Origin: Latrodectus hesperus
Taxonomy: Eukaryota; Arthropoda; Arachnida; Araneae; Theridiidae
DNA length: 64,000 nt
Direction: 5' to 3'
Assembly (NCBI GenBank): GCA_037975125.1
Contig: CM075858.1
Span: forward strand, 70,471,542-70,535,541
Positions 13,543 through 33,454 of the stretch are shown here, piece after piece. How positions within the stretch are numbered: position 1 is the stretch's first letter; each line of letters begins with the position of its first letter. The notes below the pieces were generated by a model, which saw nothing but the letters and a program-made list of their open reading frames with translations, did not search any database and was not told the origin of the DNA. Both the position numbers and the translations under genes were made by a program.

Positions 13543-13770
13543 GCCCAGTGGCATAGTAGCAGCGCCTTGCGCTCAAAGGTGGTATGTCCGAGGTTCTATT
13601 CGCTGTTTGGGAAGGGTTCAACCTTACAACTTTCAGTGTGTCGGAATTTAGCATTGGACTTTCGCGTGAGGCTGGCCACCGAACAGGTGCATATGCCTTA
13701 GAGTCACTTGCACTTGTCAAGGCACTTGATAAATGGGCACTTGTAAATATAACTTTATATATATATATAT
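13543..13770 (+). mobile_element. tRNA-derived SINE, second family
   Basis: The plus strand begins GCCCAGTGGCATAGTAGCAG, an A-box-like sequence. A degraded B box (GAGGTTCTATTCGC) follows about 47 bases later. The roughly 75-base tRNA-like head is followed by a body of about 150 bases distinct from the SINE at 8830. The 3' end runs into a tandem repeat. No clear target duplication is visible. A 62-codon open frame inside it is a by-product. Confidence 0.7.
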
Positions 13771-13826
13771 AAATGGGCACTTGTAAATATAACTTTATAT
13801 ATATATATAACTTTATATATAATATA
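13731..13826 (+). repeat. 40-bp tandem repeat with (TA)n core at SINE end
   Basis: A unit starting 'aaatgggcacttgtaaatat' occurs at 13731 and 13771. It is followed by a third partial 'aactttatatat' copy. Each unit is the SINE tail plus a short TA run, so the SINE tail has been tandemly amplified. Confidence 0.85.
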
Positions 13827-13859
13827 GCCCATTTAAGGCTATCTTGCAACGGAGCTTCA

Positions 13860-16211
<2,352 letters not shown>

Positions 16212-16286
16212 TAGCAATATACAAATGCAATTATAACTCCATTGCAAAATTATTATTTTTTCAAAATGAAATAGATATTTGCATGT

Positions 16287-16309
16287 TTGTGTGTGTGAGA
16301 GAGAGAGAG
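16287..16309 (+). repeat. (GT)n-(GA)n compound microsatellite
   Basis: A short GT run passes directly into a GA run 76 bases beyond the (TA)n array. Confidence 0.9.
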
Positions 16310-16311
16310 TA

Positions 16312-18115
<1,804 letters not shown>

Positions 18116-18869
18116 TAAAAGTCTGCTTTTATATATATAAAAGTATATATATAAAAGTCTTCTTTTTTATAGAATAAAATTTTTATTTTACTTTTCGCCT
18201 CTATAGTTGGGAGTAAATATTTAGAGGCTATATAGTAGTCATGTTCCAAAAATTTTGTCCCGGTTACCTTGAGAATGTCTTTATGAAATGGTATGATTCT
18301 TTTGTCATGATGTTGGTCATTAGTTAATGCAAAACTAAATGCTGTAACACTGTTTTATTTTGATATTTTGAAGAAATTAGAGAATATACGTTTGAACAAA
18401 TGTATAAAGTATTTAATCTACTATATTTTTATGCTTAAATGGCTTCTAATTTTCTTTATATGTTGCCTTTACCATTTTAGATTATACGTTTATCTCTGGA
18501 ATATTTTCCATAAACAAAGAAATTTACTATTCCTTTACTGGTGAATATTTTTCTTATTAGTTTCATTGTGACATATATATTTGTTGACTTAATTATTTCC
18601 TATGAATAAGGTATAAAAATGGAATGTTAATGGAAAATTAAAAAGTAACTTTAAAAATAATTTCTCCAAAATTGCAGAAAAAATGAAACACAAGTAATAC
18701 GTGTTATAATAATTCCTAGAAATAATTACATTTAAAATAAGTTGTAATCTAAAAATATTTTATTAAAAATAATTCTAGATTTTAACTTGTAAAAGCATAA
18801 CTAAGCATTTTGTATCTTAGAATTGTGAAATGCTTCTTTATTACGCATAACAAATTTATATGCAAGCAA

Positions 18870-19640
18870 TTTATCATTAAAAATTAATGGATGCGATAAA
18901 GCACGTTATAAATTTAGCAAGGAATATGAATACATGGATTCTAATCGTATATACCGAAATAAAATATGTTTACAATAATTCATTTCAGTATATACGATTA
19001 GAGCGGTGAGCGGTAGGTATTGTCGAAATTCTGGAAATCCAGATGCCGGTGGTGCTATTATTACTAAGCTTTTGGGACATAAATCTATTATTTCTCATCT
19101 CCTGTAGCGAACTGAATTTTTTTATTAATCACTACATTTTAATCTACCTGGTTTTCGATTACCGAATGAAAATAATTTTGAGTAGGTCCCTCAAAGTAAA
19201 ATACACGGAATATAAACGGAGAATCTTTCAATACATAATTTATGAACAGGAAAATTGAGATAAATATACTTGTTTTTTAACCAGCTTCTTTAATAACATT
19301 ATAAACTGTAGTATATTAAAAAGAAAAACGTTTAGATTAAATGGGAAATTTTAAAATTCTAAAAGTAGACTGTATCATGATAAATATAATAGAATATAGA
19401 ATTATTTTTTAACATGCATAAGCTAAAATTTTGAAAAACTTTGAATATGTTATTTTTGACTGCATTTAATAGGAAATTAACTAAAGATAACTTACAAGTA
19501 GTTTTAGAATGAATTTCAAATATTTATTTTAGTATGTTTTCCCTGATGACATAAAATTTTAAATAATCACATGAAAATAACACTATTTCTTCCAAATAAG
19601 TTATCAATTATCAAATAAAAAATCACTAATGATTAGAAGT
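18870..19640 (+). repeat. Ancient repeat R3, copy b
   Basis: This is the partner of 11145-12000 and 32570-32960. The alignment is good at 18878-18925 and 19070-19170. It resumes around 19330 and 19580, where 'aaaataacacta' followed by 'tctt' is shared with copy a. A 71-codon open frame (19043-19258) is not conserved in the other copies. Confidence 0.6.
18940..19002. repeat. 21-bp inverted repeat in R3 copy b
   Basis: 18940-18960 and 18982-19002 are inverted copies with one mismatch around a 21-base loop. The hairpin is not in the other R3 copies, so it may be a small fold-back insertion. Confidence 0.85.
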
Positions 19641-22600
19641 GGAAATATAAATAAAAATATAAAGCAATATATTTTATTTGTAAGGTAAAGAATGAAAACT
19701 AAATCACGAAAGACCACTTAAAACGTAATTAAAAATCAAATTTAAAAAGATAATCTAAATACACTTATATTTTTTAATAATACGAAAATTGAATTCATAA
19801 TAATTTAGAAAAAATTGCATAGATTCTAATTCCTTTCTAGTTATAACTATTTATAGCTAAAAAAATTTATTACTATAATTATTTGTAACTAGAAAAAATA
19901 AATCACAAGTTTTTGAAAATTATAAAAATGTAAATTATTACACATAAAATATTAAAAAAATATTTAAAAGTATGTGATAAAAAGGAATAATATATTTTGA
20001 AAACAACATTTGTCTTAAATATCTAAAAAAATACTTTTCTATTAATTACATAAATATCATCCAAAATTATCGTTGTTAGCAAAAATACTTTTCATTGTCT
20101 TAAACACATTTGCCAAAATGGAATTTACTAAACCTACGAGATTTTTGAATATTCTAGAAAGATAGAACCCATATTGAAAGGAGAACGAAAGTACTTTAGA
20201 AAAAATATTCGCCAGAGAGAAAATTATGACGAAAGCTTAAAATTATGATGAAATTTAACTGAGCTTTATTTTTTTATATTTTACTCATAAAAGCGCAAAT
20301 TTATGGACGCTTTATAAATAGATATAACAGAGACAAATTCTGGAACTGAAATGCTGCAAATTACTTAAAAGTAAATTTATCAACCATTTTAGGTAATTCT
20401 TATGAATCATATTTTATGAATGTTATTTATTTATGTATTTAACAAAAATAAGATTTTTTTATCATTTTTCAAAATATTAAATTTTATAATAAAAATTGTA
20501 TGATATTATTTTTATTTACGTGCATTATATTGAAATTTCTCCTTAATACAATTGAGAGTATTTTATCAACTGTTTATATTTTTAGTTCCTATATTTAAAA
20601 CATGCAGTTTGCTAGAATTATTGTATTGACCAATAATATAGGAATATTTAAAAATTGACTAGCATTTAATTTAAGTAAAGTTTAGACTTGATTACTCATT
20701 ATTTAGTGCCATGATTTCTGAATGCCATCATTTTTTAATCTACGAACAAGGATGTGTGATCAAAAGCTAGCAAAGTATGCTAAAAGTCAGTGTAAATTAC
20801 TAAGTTCAAGGTCAAATTTGCACAAGTAAATCAAAATATGAAGTCATCTTTAAAATAAAGGTAAAAAATGTTTGATATTTCTTTTGCTCGCAGTTGAAAA
20901 AATACTCATAAAATATTTTCTATCAAAATTTAAATTTTATAATTGTAATTCCAACAAAAATATATATAAAAGTGGTTGTATTTTGTTATCAATCATAAGA
21001 ATTATTTAAATTGATTTTATATATAATAACTTCTTATTATCAAATATTGTAAGACACCATAAAGACTTAATCAAAGTTAATATTTAATATTTCTAAGATG
21101 AACATATTTATTGGGTTATGAAGTAATTGAGCCTCATTGCGATTTATTCTCATAAATTAAATTAACAAATCAAACAAATTGTGAAATATTATAAAATTAT
21201 TTTTGATAAAGAAAAGAAGTACACATGTGATTAAAATATAAATTGTCCATACTTTTGTCGTTTCTATAGTACATCACTTTCTTAAATAAAATTCTTCTCC
21301 ATTAAAAAGTATTGTTTAACTTTCAAGTATCATAAGAAAAATATATCTTAAAACTTTCCAAAACAAAAGAAATAAATAATACCCATCTGGAGTATATATA
21401 ACCATGATTTGTGTAGGTTGTAAAACGCAAAAGATTGAGTGGCGTATTAATATCATTTTGCAAATAAATTACAAACTAAATTCTTTATAGATTTTGCAAT
21501 TTGTGATACCAAGAGATACATATAACACTGCCATACATTTTGTTTCAAAAATTGAGGAGAAAAATATTTTCTTTTCAAAAATGTATTTTTGAGGACCATT
21601 TTAAGATTTTATTACCTCAGAAAATATAAAGTTAGAAAATAAATGTCATAAAACTAACTCGGGTGTTTATTGAAAAATTTTAGTTTAATACGTCAAATAT
21701 ATCATGTTTGCGTCAAGGTAATATTTATCAAATACATGAAACTATTGCAACACATATTTTCAATATCATTCAAGTCACAGAAAGTGCAAGAAAATACAAA
21801 AATTACCTCAATTTTTTCAGCAACAAATAGCTCTCTTGATCTGAATTTTTAATTATTTCTCAATGCAATTTTACCAAAACATATTTATAAATTTAATCAT
21901 TTATTACATTTACTAATTAAACATTAGTAAATTAATCAAGTTGTTATGTAGATTGGATGAGTTACACTGCATGAATTGTAATTAATTCAAAATTATATTT
22001 TAAGCATTTATTAAATCATATTTCAAGTATATTAAATGAATTCCATCACATACTTTGTGTGGGATATAATTTTTTAATTCATATTAAGCAGAAAATCGCA
22101 GCATATGCAGTAAAATTATTCCTTGAAGACTAAAAACAAAGTAATTCCTTTTTCATATATTATGTGTTTTCAAACTAAAGGTTAGATAACTATTACTAAA
22201 TTTAAAATAAAAAAGATAAACTATTTAAAATTGAATTGATATTTAAAACAAAATAAATGTAGAAATTAATTTTATCCATATCTGCCTAACACTGACCTAT
22301 CTTACTGCATTTTTTGTGTAAAATGTTCTGCATTAGTATAATTTTAAATGCTTAATCTTCATATTTTAACATAGATTTTCTTTTATTTTTTTGAAACCTT
22401 AGTACACGCTTCAATAATTAAAAATGTAAAATTTTAGGTGGATTAAATTTGTTTCCCTCTTCTTTTACGCCATTAGATTTTTATATATGTTTAAGGATAT
22501 TTTTATATATTTAATTTAAGATATACTGTTAACCAATTGTCCACAAAATACTCTTTACATTATATTGAAATTTCTAAATGTGCTTCGAATAACAGTCGAT

Positions 22601-25600
22601 TAGATTTCCTGATCAGTCGAATTTAATTCTTCCTCATACCAGTAAACTTTTGGTTCCATGATGCATTTGTTTATTAAAATGTCAATTTCATTTGCGTCTT
22701 GTTCCATGAAAAAATGATTTTCAAAAGTATAATTCAAAACTGGAATTTGTAAGTATTTACTTAAAACTTTACTGTAATGCTTTTTATCTTAAATTAAAGA
22801 GTAAATTTTCAAATATAGCTTTATTTAGAAAAATAATAACAAAGAGCAATTAAATATGAATTATTAAGGCATACCTAATTTTCTGATTAAGTTTACAAAA
22901 TTACTTGTAATTAAATACTGAGGTTTTAAATTAAAAACTTAATTTCAAAATTAAAACTTTTAACTTTGTTATACATAGAAATAGGTTTTATAGTTGTGGT
23001 TAAGAAAAATTACTTGTGTGATTGATAAGGCATACATGATCTTAAATCAATTTTGTCTGTTTTTCTGCATTCTTTAATAAGGTAAGATGGATGACATTTA
23101 TCAAGAAAGCTTTTAAGCTTCAAACCAACGTACGTATATTTCTTATTCAACAGAAATATAGCTCGAGATATAAAAATACTCTCCTAAAAAGTTAACCTTA
23201 TAAAGAATATCAGAATTTTCCCTATAAAAAAGATGGCTAGTAGATCAGATTTTTATGTAAGGGAAAAAGCTTTTGTACGTAACTCATTTTTTTTTTTACT
23301 TGAACTTCCTAAAAAGTAGAATCAAGGTATTTCGAAGTCTCAAAATAAAGTCATAAGATGAAGAATGTTTTTTAACTTTAGTGCCACTTCTAAATTTTAA
23401 TAGGTAATCTAGTATGTGTAATTTTGTAACTTGCATAAAAATTTGCAAGTTTTAAGAACACAAAGTGTTTGAAAAATTATTTTATAAGAGACACGTTTGA
23501 TTAAGAATCTACAAAATTTCTTTATAAGCAAAAATTTGCTTATTTAATAATATGAGTGCTTAAAAATTTCTCGCAGGCAAAAACATATTAATCTCGTTAG
23601 TTTTAAAACGATTATAAATTAGGAATATTAAAATTTTTATAATTTCGTTATGTTTACTTATAAATTAAATAAATAATTTGAAGTAATGCCTGATAATTTT
23701 ACGAGTGTTTAAAATATAGTTGCATTGTCAAAATGAAATGAATTCTACATAAATTGTACAATTGTTGAAAATATTATACAGGCAAATTGATAGTTAAATA
23801 TTCCTAAAATAATCAATGATTTAATTCGGCATTTATTGCTACAAAAAGTAGAATACAATATGACGATAGCCTATTTTTGCAGTAGAAGAAATTTATTTCC
23901 CATTCGAGAAAATGATATTGTTCTTTGCAGCTCTTTTGTCAAGTAGTCTCCAAATTTTGGGTTGAATCTTAAAGATTCTGGGAAAGTCTCGATTGATATC
24001 TCATAAGTGTTATGTGAGATTTTTCAAAAGTTTCCAGCGTGTAAGTTAGATTAGAATATTTAGCTTTCATAAGTAGCGGTAGGAAAACTTGAATACTGTT
24101 GAAAGTAATACGCTTCATATCTCGTTAAGTGTTGCCAATAAGAGCAATAAGCTTAATATCTCGACAAACAAAGTTAGTATAATTGTTTGTACAGTACGAA
24201 AGTTTTGCATCCTGAAAACAACATCCATCTCATTTTTCTAAAATTAACCGTGTTTATTAGTTTTAGTATCATAAAAGGAATATTTGTCGTAAGAGAATAT
24301 TAAATTAACGGTTTATTTCCATAAACTATTTATTAAGATTTTATTCTATTTGTCCGAAAAAGTGTTGCTTTGGTTAAATCGAAAACTTTTGCACAGAAAA
24401 GAGTGAAAATTAAGTTATCGTTATCTAGCTAACTGCCTAATTTAATATAAATTCTGTGTAATTTTGAAAATATTAATTACAATGTTTTAATTATAATATT
24501 TCCAATTAATTTAAAGCAAATTTAACACTTATTTAAACTCTTGTAAAGTTGCTTAAATTATAAAATAGCCACTTCTGCAATCTTGCAGCAAAAAAGAAAA
24601 CTGTGGTACTTTTCCTCCATTTAAATTTATCAACCGCTTGGTTAAAAATAATGCTTCCTGCATTAGATGCCCCTTCTTTATTATTACATATGTAAATTAG
24701 TTTAAAGTTTATTTGATTAATTTAAAGGAAATAAGAACAACTAGAATATGTTGCTTAATACATTTGACTTACGAGATATCAACCATTGGGATCTTATTGC
24801 GTAATACAAAGCATCATTTGAAACAACAACAAGTAAATAGAAAGTTAAGAAGCCATTTTTATATTAATAGTGAAGTCCATCTTATTTAAAGCTTGTATTA
24901 TTTTTGTGAATCATATTGTGCTTAATTATTTTTCTTTAATATGAAAACTATGTACAAAGTTAAGTTATATATACTTCATCTTCAAATTTTGAAACATGCA
25001 TAAATTTTGGACACCTGAAAAAATTTTCTGCGTTTGTAAAGTTAATTTAGATTGAAAAAAATTCCATTTAACTTCAAACTAAATAAAATTATTATTGCTT
25101 ACTTAAAACAATTTTTATCGTTCAGGATTCTTTTCATATTTTAATAAATTTTAAAATAAAAAATTAACAGATTTTATTAGATATAAGAATATTAAAATCG
25201 AATCAGTCAACAGTTGATATAAATAAATTAATAAAAAAATTGGGAAAGTTACTTTATGTTGTGAAAACAATAAGGCATTTTTCTTCAACAAGATTCAAAG
25301 TTAAATAATTACTTTAGTGAGAAATAAATAAATTCATGTATTCTTCATATTTAAAAATATATATTCTTTCATATTTAAAAATATAAGAACATATTTAGTT
25401 AATGGAAATTGTTATGGCGTATGAAATGATAATGTATTTTACCTTGAAAAATATGAAATTTTTATAATTTTGCAAAATAAACATTTATTTTTGCAATACA
25501 TAAGATTAATTTAAGTTTATATTCGTATCACCTTTTTTAACAATGATACTAAAATAATTAATAATATTGCTTAATTTAGCTTTTAATTTTTTATTTATTT

Positions 25601-25956
25601 ATCTTTAATAGTTTCTTTAATTTTCAGATTCAATTAATGAATTAATGTCTTAAGCATTTGTATAATCTTTTTAAGATTGCAATTTTATCTATTAATCTTG
25701 TTAATAACATTCTCTGAAATAAACTTTAATAGGATTAAACTATATTATTTATGTGTTATTTAAGCTAATTTAACTTTAATGTAAGCACATAGAAAAATTG
25801 CCAGCTGTTGCATACAGACACTTTTTTGATGAAAATGAAAACATCATTTTTCTAATACTTCGTTCAAAATAGAAATTTTAACAATAATTTTTAAAGTTAT
25901 TTTCTCTGCATATACAACTTTAAAGGATAAAAGTAGAACGTGATGGTAAAGACAAG
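19640..25956. other. Long AT-rich non-coding stretch
   Basis: Over six kilobases contain no supported gene, RNA or mobile element. One 60-codon open frame (21670-21852) has no motif. A slightly less AT-rich patch at 23880-24230 has no structure I recognise. Confidence 0.55.
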
Positions 25957-26235
25957 TGTTGCGAATGGCAGCACCTCACCCACCAATCATGTGCCGTGCG
26001 CATCCCGCACGAGCTGACGTCATATGTTTATATTACTTTTTCTCTTTAGTAGACCTTGTAACTTTGTCCATGTAGTTTGTAATGTTCTGTGTGCTTTATT
26101 AAATGTTAGTTTCGTTTCACATTCTGAGTTTTATTCAGTAAAATTAATTAATCTGTCGAAATACGACATCGGGTAGGTGTCAGCCCTGCTTAAACTTTTT
26201 TGAGTTGTTTCGTTATAGAGCGTAACGTTACAACA
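25957..26235 (+). mobile_element. Probable solo LTR
   Basis: A 279-bp block is clearly richer in GC than its surroundings. It starts TGTTGCGAATG and ends TTACAACA, so it has the TG...CA ends of retrotransposon LTRs with a short inverted TGTTG/CAACA. It contains a CTTTATTAAATG stretch that could serve as a poly(A) or TATA-like signal, and a TGACGTCA palindrome near 26017. No internal region or second LTR is present. I cannot find a clean target duplication, although ACAAG occurs just before the left end and again about 8 bases past the right end. Orientation is assumed. Confidence 0.6.
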
Positions 26236-28625
<2,390 letters not shown>

Positions 28626-28773
28626 AAATCAGATGTGTAGCCAAAAGCTCAATAATACATAAAATATAAGTGCAAAGTTAGACATATAACCAGAATCACA
28701 AGAATACATAAAATTTATGTTTTAAGATTAGCAGTACATTTAGCGCAAAAGCAGCTAGAATAGTATTACTAAG

Positions 28774-29359
28774 ATATAGTTAATAGTATAATTTATAAAA
28801 TATGCAAAGAATATAATATAATGAGACAAAATACAATGAAAAATGCCAAATAGAAAATAATAATAATATATTGAAAAATTAAATGTCAAAAGTAGAATAT
28901 CAGAAGGAAGACAACACATTAAAATATTATAGCATTGAAATATTAAATGGAAAATGATATATTGAAATATCAAATGGAAAATAACACATTGAAAAATACC
29001 AATGTATAAATACCAATGGCCATATAATAATAATGGAATAAAGTACCAATGGCCATATTGGTACTTTATTCCATTTATATTTATCTTTATTCCATTTATA
29101 TTTATCTTTCTTTAAAGTGTTTTTAATGTAATTCTTTTCATTGTATTTTTCAATGTGTTATTTTCCATTTGATATTTCAATATATCATTTTCCATTTAAT
29201 ATTTCAATGCTATAATATTTTAATGTGTTGTCTTCCTTCTGATATTCTACTTTTGACATTTAATTTTTCAATATATTATTATTATTTTCTATTTGGCATT
29301 TTTCATTGTATTTTGTCTCATTATATTATATTCTTTGCATATTTTATAAATTATACTAT

Positions 29360-29368
<9 letters not shown>
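28774..29368. repeat. Perfect 226-bp inverted repeat (fold-back)
   Basis: The left arm 28774-28999 and right arm 29143-29368 are exact reverse complements by eye; the same 67-residue translation appears on opposite strands. The 143-base spacer holds a second perfect palindrome (29032-29050 against 29057-29075, loop GGCCAT). The right arm runs directly into a (TA)n array. There is no transposase and no clear target duplication. Perfect identity of such AT-rich arms points to a recent origin or ongoing gene conversion. Transcription would give a long hairpin RNA. Confidence 0.93.

Positions 29369-29442
<74 letters not shown>
29364..29442. repeat. (TA)n microsatellite
   Basis: The TA run starts within the last bases of the right arm of the inverted repeat. 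Confidence 0.98.
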
Positions 29443-29444
<2 letters not shown>

Positions 29445-30076
29445 GAACAATATATAACAATACCTATTAAATGCATCAAAGGTTTTTTGCTACCGAGAAT
29501 AAAGACATTTGCTAACATATAGTATTTTTTAGCAAATAATACTTAAAGCAAAACATATTCAAGTAAATCAATAATGTAGAAGAAGACGAACTAGTTAATT
29601 ATCGAATTCTCAATCTATTAGGAATACCAACATGGTTATTTTAATTAAAATTCACTGTAGAAAATTGTACATAACGAAATATCAACCAGTTAAAGCTATG
29701 CTAATATGAAACTTTGCATTAACGAAATTAATGTGTGAACAACGTTATTGATAAAATAATTTTAAAAGGATCTTAAAGGTGCAGATGTTCTTATTCTACG
29801 CATTCTTAAGATTCATTACATTTCAGAATCTGAAATTTCTTGTTTGATTATTATATACAACTTCTTTAACAGAAATCAATTACAATCTAAAAATTTATAC
29901 TCCCTAAACGAGTCTACAGAGTGTTTGTTTTCCACATGGACAAACACATGTCGAGTTCTCTTAAACTTTTCACAAACAATCTCTTTCTGTATAGACAAAG
30001 AACAATAAAAATATTGCACACTAAAATTTTTAATTTGAAACTGTAAATATGCAATCATGCATACAATAGATTAAAT

Positions 30077-30116
30077 ACTCGCATTTTTTTTACTGAAACA
30101 TATCAGAAATGCGAGT
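30077..30116. repeat. Small hairpin
   Basis: ACTCGCATTT (30077-30086) pairs with AAATGCGAGT (30107-30116) around a 20-base loop. A T-run follows. It could resemble a terminator only by chance in this setting. Confidence 0.7.
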
Positions 30117-32569
30117 TTTTTCTTTCTTTTCATATTTAAAGAAATTCTGACAACACAAATCAATAAATAATCATGTATTATTAGGGATTCAAATATACTT
30201 TACACCGATAATGCTTCCCGCAAATTGTTTTTTTCTTTCAACACAATATCTTAGTAAATAAAATTTTTTAAAAAAAAATCTACATCACTCTAGTTGCTTA
30301 GATACCAGTCTGAACAACTTCTAGCTGTTTTTGAGTTGAAAGAAGCTCTATCGAAGAAAATTTAATGGATTCTACAGCTGCATTAAAATTGCAGAATTCA
30401 CTTAAACACTTAAAAGTTATAATGTCATTTATTAGATTTAAAATGTAACCTGAATAATGGGACAAATGTATATCCTCTTAGAAAAGACATTTTAAAGAAT
30501 AAACTATTTTCGATGTAATTTTTATGTGGATTTTTATGATTTTTCTCAGTTTTCATGTAGTACATTTCTAAAAGGTAACCAGAAATTATGGCAAACTAAA
30601 TAGACATTATAAAAAGAACAATACAATTGATAATTATTCAAAAATGATAAAAAATATATGAAATGTATAAATAGAAATAAAATTTAAAATTTGAGTAAAT
30701 ATGTCAAAAGACAACATAACCCGGAAAAAAATTCATCTAAATGCCACAGAGTTTATAATTTGTTTAAAAAAATTATGAAAAAATAAGGAAAATCATCTGA
30801 AATTCTTTGAAATGATGCAAATTCTAGAAACATCAAAATAGTATACACTTAGAAATTTTAAAAATTCTTGATTGTTCTTTAATATTTAGAAGTACACGTT
30901 GCCTGAAAAATAAATAACACTAAGTAAGTATAAAATAGGTAATATCTAAATGTTTTTCATATAAAATGATAGAAGCTTGAAAAATATTACGAGCATACTC
31001 ATTGTTCTATCTGATTCCTTTATCCAAATCTGCTTTTTGTTTGTTACAGTTATACTATACTCTTTTCACAACCTGTTATTCTCAATAACCGATTCCTCCT
31101 TCATTAACATGAGGGCCAAATAGCTAATCAAAGAGCTGTTAAAAAATGTTACAAATTAAATGAAGCGTTAAAAGCAAGTTTAGCTACATGTTTTTTTTTT
31201 GCAAGAATTGTTTGTAGATATTGGACTTTATTCGGATACCTTTAAGGGAAAGAAAGGGGAGAGAGTCCAACTCCTCCCCCCTATAGCTGTGTATACAAAA
31301 TATAAAATAAGCAACATCGAACTTCCATTAAAATTCAAATTCAAAATGAATAGTTTTAAAAAAATGACTGTGATGGTAGCATCTTATGCACTAAGATGTA
31401 GAGATGAAAAAATAACTGTTTGTGGGTGAATAATCATTCCATTGACACTACAATGCAGATCATCAATATCATAGAATCAATATCATCAATATCAATCATC
31501 ATAGAATGTAGTTACAGAAACAAGCACCGCATCAAATAAGCAATTCTTGTAACTATATATATCCTGTGTATTCCATTATAAATTTTTCCATCATACTCTT
31601 AAAAAAATAACAAGTTGTTCTAACTGATATTATTTAAAATTATTATATTATAAAAACTTATAAAAATTAATTTTCTTTTAATGAAACTAATGAAATCACG
31701 TCTAAATTTATTTTCTTTATTATTTATAAAACTATATCTTATTTTTGTAAGTCAAACAACAAGTACTATCAACAGTGAACAACAAGTAATATCAACAGTT
31801 TGCAGTGTTCTAAAAGAAGCTTTCGTCTAAGCTTTTCAGAGAGAAAGGACCTAGTTTCGATCGAAACAGCTATTGAACGGGATACATAAGAATTGCGCTT
31901 TTGGTTTCTATCCATATATGGGTTCATGTGATACTTGCAAGATTTCCAGGTTTTCGTATTTGCGTTACGCGAATGTAGTTAATTGATTACCAAAGGTAAT
32001 TTCAGACAATCATTCGTGGTAGATCTTATGAGATTACATTCAGTTTTGACTGTTACGCAATATCCGCTCCATATTTTAAATTGATTAGTTTTTCAATTAT
32101 TTATCACTCAATCTAGTGCATTATTTGTTTCAAATTATGAATAATATATTTTTTTATATTATATACTTTAAATATTATAAAAGCCTTTAATGATCATAAT
32201 CTTTTTACAAAAATGTAATTTTCACAGACAATTTTTAGTAAAATTTTTTTTAATATAAGATGTATTATTCACATTTCAGATAAATCTCCGAAAAGTGGTT
32301 TCTGAGGCACACAGTTTGTCTAAAGAAATCATAAATTAAATTATGCTAGAGAAATGTACAAAAATAACATAAAAAATAAATAATCATTAAGAGAAATAAT
32401 AAGTTTAGATGCAAATGATTTATATCTTATTATTGGAAATAAAATCCAAATATTTTTATGAAGTTCATTCCACAAAATAATTCATTAAATAATTAAACTT
32501 TAAGCCATCATATATAAATAACAGATTTTGATGTAGAAGAAATACCATAAATTGTTTATTTACAAGTGC

Positions 32570-32960
32570 ATTGCATCATTGAAAACAAATTGATGTCATA
32601 AAATATATAGTAAATTTAGCCAGAAAATATTAACCCACCAATTCGAATCATATCCATCGAAAAATCAATTTCATATTGCATTCACCATCGCCATAAACTT
32701 AATGCTCAGGTGAACTAAATCTCTTCTAACTTTTACAAATATAGAATTGTTATCATTGAATGTTTCTCAATCAGGTGCCTCGCATCTACCCAAGCTAGAG
32801 TCGATGTAATTGAGTTAAAATTTCTGAGCCGCTAATGGTGTTATCTGCATTTGAATATAAACCTATCCGTTCTCATTTCAAGCAGAATAACTAATTTTAT
32901 TGTTATTAATCTCTATGGTTTATTATTAGAAGTATGTGTGATTTTCGATCATTAGAATTA
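32570..32960 (+). repeat. Ancient repeat R3, copy c
   Basis: This is the third copy of the segment at 11145 and 18870. It shares the 'gat.tcataaa...agtaaatttagcc.gaa.at' start, the 'caatcaggt.gcct.gcat' core and the '.taactaatttt...gttattaatc' and 'gtgtgattttcgatca' end. Its core resembles copy a more at 32770-32830, and copy b at the start. Confidence 0.55.
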
Positions 32961-32970
32961 AAATTCGAGT

Positions 32971-32971
32971 T

Positions 32972-32998
<27 letters not shown>
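32971..32998 (+). repeat. (AC)n microsatellite
   Basis: About 14 AC units, directly after R3 copy c. Confidence 0.95.
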
Positions 32999-33002
<4 letters not shown>

Positions 33003-33454
33003 CATAAATAGATTTTAAATACCAAATCTGCCAGGTAACAGTTTTAAAAAAGTTTGTCGAATGCTTATCGAATGAAAAAAATTGCTGTTGACAATAGAAA
33101 ATGTAAAAATATAATAAACTGAGAAAGACGAAGTGATTGCACCGTTGTATATTAAAATATTTTATATTTATAAAATATGATTTATTTTTTGGTGGCTTTA
33201 TTGCAAAAAATACGATGCATAGATATTTATTTTAGGTGGATGAAAGTGTGTTATCAATAAATTATATTTGTTTTCATAAAAAATGCACTTAAATTTTCTA
33301 TATTATATAAATTATGTATTTTAATTATATAACTTACCTTATAATTATTATTGTTATAATACACTGCTCAAGACAACTAAAGGATATTGCGGTTTTAGGT
33401 GGATCTTGTGGCTGGGAAAATTTTTAGCTGATTGATACGAGGTCGACAGACGTA

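Larger units (their letters stand above)
29443..33359. other. AT-rich non-coding stretch
   Basis: No gene is supported. Open frames of 60 and 76 codons (29876-30058 minus, 31199-31429 plus) lack motifs. Small features are a 10-bp stem at 30077-30116, low-complexity 'atatcatcaat' repeats at 31450-31505, and a perfect 14-base palindrome (gtttcgatcgaaac) near 31856. R3 copy c lies at 32570-32960. Confidence 0.5.

Noticed and set aside
26010..26025. TGACGTCA sites in the LTR and in the 110-bp arms (44015, 46320) as parts of a shared regulatory system
   Set aside because: The flanks differ completely and an 8-base palindrome can recur by chance. Mentioned only within each element.
29169..29522. 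Identical 67-residue open frames on opposite strands at 28755-28973 and 29169-29522
   Set aside because: They arise from the inverted repeat. The composition is typical of translated AT-rich DNA and the right frame ends in the TA array.
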